Assembly: GCF_013373865.1 (NCBI RefSeq) | Contig: NC_050474.1 | Location: 21,991,116-22,055,115, forward strand | From: Monomorium pharaonis | Lineage: Eukaryota; Arthropoda; Insecta; Hymenoptera; Formicidae | Reading direction: 5' to 3' | DNA: 64,000 nucleotides | Part shown: in pieces, positions 60,510 to 64,000 of the stretch | Numbering within the stretch: the first letter of the stretch is position 1 | How the letters are laid out: each line of letters opens with the position of its first letter | Made by a program: the position numbers and the translations under genes | Notes under the pieces: generated by a model | The model's database searches: none | What the model saw: only the letters and a program-made list of their open reading frames with translations | Told to the model about the DNA's origin: nothing

Positions 60510-62601
60510 TTACTCTATTTTAATCGTAAAAACAGTACGTAATTTACATGTAAATTATATTAAGAGCATATTAAAGTGGTATTTCCGTAATATGAAAAGA
60601 ATACACATAATATACAGTGAAAAAGTAGTAGCTAACCAGACAGAATTTGTACGCTACGTAAGAGGCAAACAATTTTTGCTTTCGCAAAGCAGGTTTGCAG
60701 AGTGGTATTCGCAGCGTGACTATTCACGCGACTTTCCATGCTCGTGCGAGCGTGAAATTTGCGCCATAATTGCGCGAACAATCCTGGGCCAGAATAACTC
60801 GGACGAGGACACAAAAAGCGAAGAAAGGTGCCCCGGCTGCGTGGCCAATGGTGGCGCACGCTGGTTTGCTTCGCCAGCGTTCGAGCTCGCACCCCCTCGA
60901 CGAGAGTCACCCATCCACGATATTCGCCCCTGCCGCCATCACGGGCACTTGGCTCTATTCCTGCCGGAAGAGGAAAGAGGAGAAGGAGGACGCGGGGCGG
61001 GTCGACTAAATGCGTCGAGACAACCTATGCATGCTAATGCCTATCTTACGGGCTTGCGAGCTCTAAGCTTCGCGATACTCGAACCTGCGGATCTATCGAA
61101 CGCGACCGGAACGTCGGACTTTTTGGTGGTCAACGAGTAGTGAAATCTACGTTGTATCCTACATTCGATGGGAAAGCATTATCGTGACGAGAGGTGAATT
61201 TGTCGCGACTTCACTTTAGAGAGGTAAATTATATCGTAGGTCCGGAAACGCTTCTCGAGGGCGGACGATCTTTGAGCAGAAGTTCAATGTAACTTTATGT
61301 GATGGATAAGACGTTCGAAAATGTGCCAACATGCGAAGTCAGTGTTGAAAGCCGGTCTACAGGCTGTTTCTCAAGTGCATGGTATCTTTTCGTTTATATT
61401 TGAAAAAACGTCTTCTATCGTTTCTCGAAGGTATTTAATTTATTGGAAAATAAATGTTTCGGCACAACAAACTAATTATAACATTAATTACTGTTACAAT
61501 TGCTGTTAATAGTTCAACATCAGTTACTGTTAATAGTTTATAACAATACATTAATCATGAATGAAATTGCTTCAGTGCCGTTCAATGTACTCGGTCCCTT
61601 GTATTCGGGATCACCGGCAGGCGAACCTAACTCGTTGCACCTTGTTTCTCACCGGAAGCGTGCACCCGGTAACCGATTTTGAGGCAGCCGATAGTGGCAT
61701 AAGTAATGCGCGAAGGTAGTCACGATAACCAGCCGTATTCTCGTAAGCTGGATTAAACGGATTAAGCGGCTGTCTACGTGCTGATCGTGGCGCGAGCTCA
61801 CGCGCCAGGCTTCAAGTTACACACCAAGGGATCATATCCCGTCTTCCGCGCGATCTTTCGATTTTCAGATAATCCATAGTATTGTCCGGGAGTACGATGC
61901 GTGCCTGCGCGAATCTTATCCGTATCCCCATATTTCATAAATCTAAATAAATGTAGGAGAGAATTATTGAATGTATACTCCCTCCTAAATCGTATTTCTT
62001 CAATATTTAATATTTTCATTTCATACAAGCAACATTTAGTGACAAAAAATTTGAAGTAAATGATAATGGGTAATACAGATTAAAATTTAACTTTTATACA
62101 TCCTATTTTGTGCTACACTTAAAAAAATCAAATACAACTGACGTTAATTTTATTTTATTTTATGTAGCTGATTCTATATGTATTTATGTAGTGATAATAT
62201 AGTTACTCAATTTTATATCGAAACTTTATACAAATTTATTATATTTCTTAATTGGTCATTCGCTTGTGCACTTGATTTAATCGATATTCCGGCTGATGGT
62301 TTAATGCAGAAACGCATGTAGTCTCGTAGTTCCAACCTTATTAATAATGATCAGCCGGGTGTTTAGTTCGGAGATAGAGACGCGCAAGCCAGGCACGTCC
62401 CGATACTTAATTTTATACAGGAAGAGTGTCGAAGGCGGAGAAAGGCAAGAACCCGTTCTCATTACGAACATCTCCCCCTCGCTGCCCCGTGTCCCTTACA
62501 CCTACGTGAGCCACCCCCTACCCTCGTCGTCCATTTCACGAGCTTATCCTCCCTTTTTCCTGTTTCCCTTATTCCTCTCCTTTTCTCCTTACTTCCCCGC
62601 C

Positions 62602-62639
62602 CTCTCTCTCTCTCTCTCTCCCTATATATATATATATAT
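62602..62639. repeat. Compound (CT)n(TA)n microsatellite
   Basis: CT units at 62602-62620, then CC, then TA units at 62623-62639. It continues into TTGCACGTGTACACACG, another alternating stretch. Confidence 0.93.
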
Positions 62640-63604
62640 TGCACGTGTACACACGCACACATTCTCATGTCGTTCTATCTCGGACCTCGAAACGGAGACA
62701 AGTCAAGGTTTTCCCGTGGGACACTACCTTGTCTTTATGCCGTCGCCGTTTCAGCGGAAGGAATTGGAACGCGGGGATTAATGTTTCGCAATTAGAGATC
62801 CAACACGTCGCTAAGATCACAAGATGAAGAATGCCACGGCGCGTTTAGAGCCACGGCGATTTAACGAGCGCGCGCGCTTCGATGTGTAATCGACGATCGT
62901 CGTGGACGATCGTCAAACGGAATTCCAGTTGAACAGTACAAAAACGAACGAGAGTGAGAGCCTCGTTTAATTTTTACCTTCCCGTAACGAGCGCTTTTAT
63001 CGAAGTTTAAAGACAGCTTAAACCGATAGTTTTAATCGATCTTCCAATTTCGTATACCTCAGTCTGCTGTCGCGTATTGTTAGAAAGGGACAAGAAAAAT
63101 CTGTTTTGACTGATAAATTAAGAACTCGCAAACAGATAATGTCGGGGCCAAGCGCGGCGCGTAACGTAACTGGTTTACTTCATATTCCTGTACGGACTTC
63201 TAAACGGGCTCTTCGTCTTCCTGAGATACGGCCGCGCGTCAGCGGAAAAAGAGGATAAGAAATAGCGCGGTATAAAATTCAAGAGGTGGAAAGTTTTTTC
63301 TTGGCGCCCTCCCTCCGCCGGAAGGGAGCTTCAACGTGTGCGCCCCGATCTTTAAGCATTCGTCTCTTCATGAAAGTCGAGTATCGTTCTCGCCGCTGTG
63401 TCTCGGAGTTATCGAGAGAGTATTGATTTAAAAAAATATATAAAGTCCGCTAGATACCTCTTCGCTATCGCATAATTCACGATCCGTACGGCGGATTTGC
63501 ATATTGCAAACGTTTTCCGCGCTGTTTTTCTCACGAAATCTGTTGCGCTTCATGTAAATGTATTCGCACACGTATATATGTTTATGTATAGTTTTATGCC
63601 GCCT

Positions 63605-63617
63605 CCCCCCCCCCCCC
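63605..63617. repeat. C13 homopolymer
   Basis: Thirteen consecutive C after GCCTC and before GCATT. On the minus strand it is a G run and could take part in G-quadruplex formation. Confidence 0.9.
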
Positions 63618-64000
63618 GCATTCTCAGAAACGTTTCTTTCCCGTATCGCCGTGGTTTTGCTGCATCTTTCACTTCTGATCAACAGTTGCTGCAGTTAACG
63701 AAACTTTATGAGAAGAAAAACATAAAGTCTCATCCATCCACAAACAATTGTGCAATAAATTGGTGCATATCGGATTTTTATTTTCATCGATTTGCATCAC
63801 GATGTGTCGTCCAACAGCTCACGTAGACGAGGAAAAATTGCAAAGTAAAGAAACTTTAACACGGCGGGTAGCTTTGAAACGCAAACCTTCTATTGACCAT
63901 GAAAAATACTGCACGAACGTCCACAAATGTAGACGGAACGTTTGTACTCTCTACATCCTGCGGCATAATCGGATATGGGGCGGGGAATCTCTTCTACCTA

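Larger units (their letters stand above)
58601..64000. other. Gene-free block, mixed
   Basis: AT-rich at 58.6-59.28, 59.75-59.95, 60.28-60.65 and 61.95-62.3 kb; CpG-rich at 59.4-59.65, 60.7-61.3, 62.8-63.4 kb. A plus frame of 182 codons (60592-61140) is overlapped by minus and plus frames of 60-92 codons and shows no recognisable motif. Its composition changes abruptly at the AT/GC boundary inside it. Confidence 0.5.

Noticed and set aside
60592..61140. 182-codon plus frame
   Set aside because: It crosses a sharp AT-to-GC boundary with changing amino-acid style, has overlapping frames on both strands, and shows no family motif.
1..64000. CRISPR arrays, bacterial operons, phage or plasmid genes
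   Set aside because: No regularly spaced direct repeats with unique spacers, no dense long frames and no ribosome-binding-site pattern; the window is not prokaryotic.

Overview
The window reads as non-coding DNA from an animal nuclear genome, most likely an insect and plausibly a hymenopteran such as an ant or bee. This is inference from composition: CpG is abundant throughout, GC-rich and AT-rich blocks alternate every one to three kilobases, and long (CT)n/(GA)n, (CA)n, (AT)n and (CGA)n microsatellites are frequent. No open frame is longer than about 220 codons, and none reads as a protein family I recognise. There is no bacterial gene density, operon structure, rRNA, CRISPR array or recognisable tRNA. 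It could be intergenic sequence or a very long intron; the sequence alone does not decide.

Layout. From 1 to 8.8 kb, mixed GC and AT blocks carry two CT microsatellites and a weak minus-strand candidate exon at 6.6-6.9 kb. A roughly 0.2 kb repeat with inverted ends lies at 8.78-8.99 kb. From 9 to 20.6 kb the DNA is mostly GC-moderate and CpG-rich, with simple repeats. 20.6-21.5 kb is AT-rich, 21.6-23.5 kb GC-rich, and 24.5-27.6 kb mostly AT-rich with a GC island at 26.6-27.2 kb. The 28-35.5 kb part has C-rich, quadruplex-prone and palindromic spots. 36.8-40 kb is strongly AT-rich and holds two more members of the same repeat family, at 38.06-38.21 and 38.43-38.63 kb. 40.3-45.2 kb goes from GC-rich to AT-rich and back. 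47-48.3 kb holds the best coding candidate, a minus-strand open frame of about 82 codons, next to a composite (CT)n(GCTC)10 tract with an inverted counterpart 0.45 kb away. 48.7-58.5 kb is largely GC-rich and 58.6-64 kb mixed.

No set of genes working together can be assembled. The best-supported new observation is a family of short inverted-repeat elements with related termini, found as three copies; two of them share a 64-column alignment at about 84% identity. Four coding candidates are listed at low confidence because each has some coding-like signal, but none is proven. I found no evidence of an undescribed multi-gene system here.
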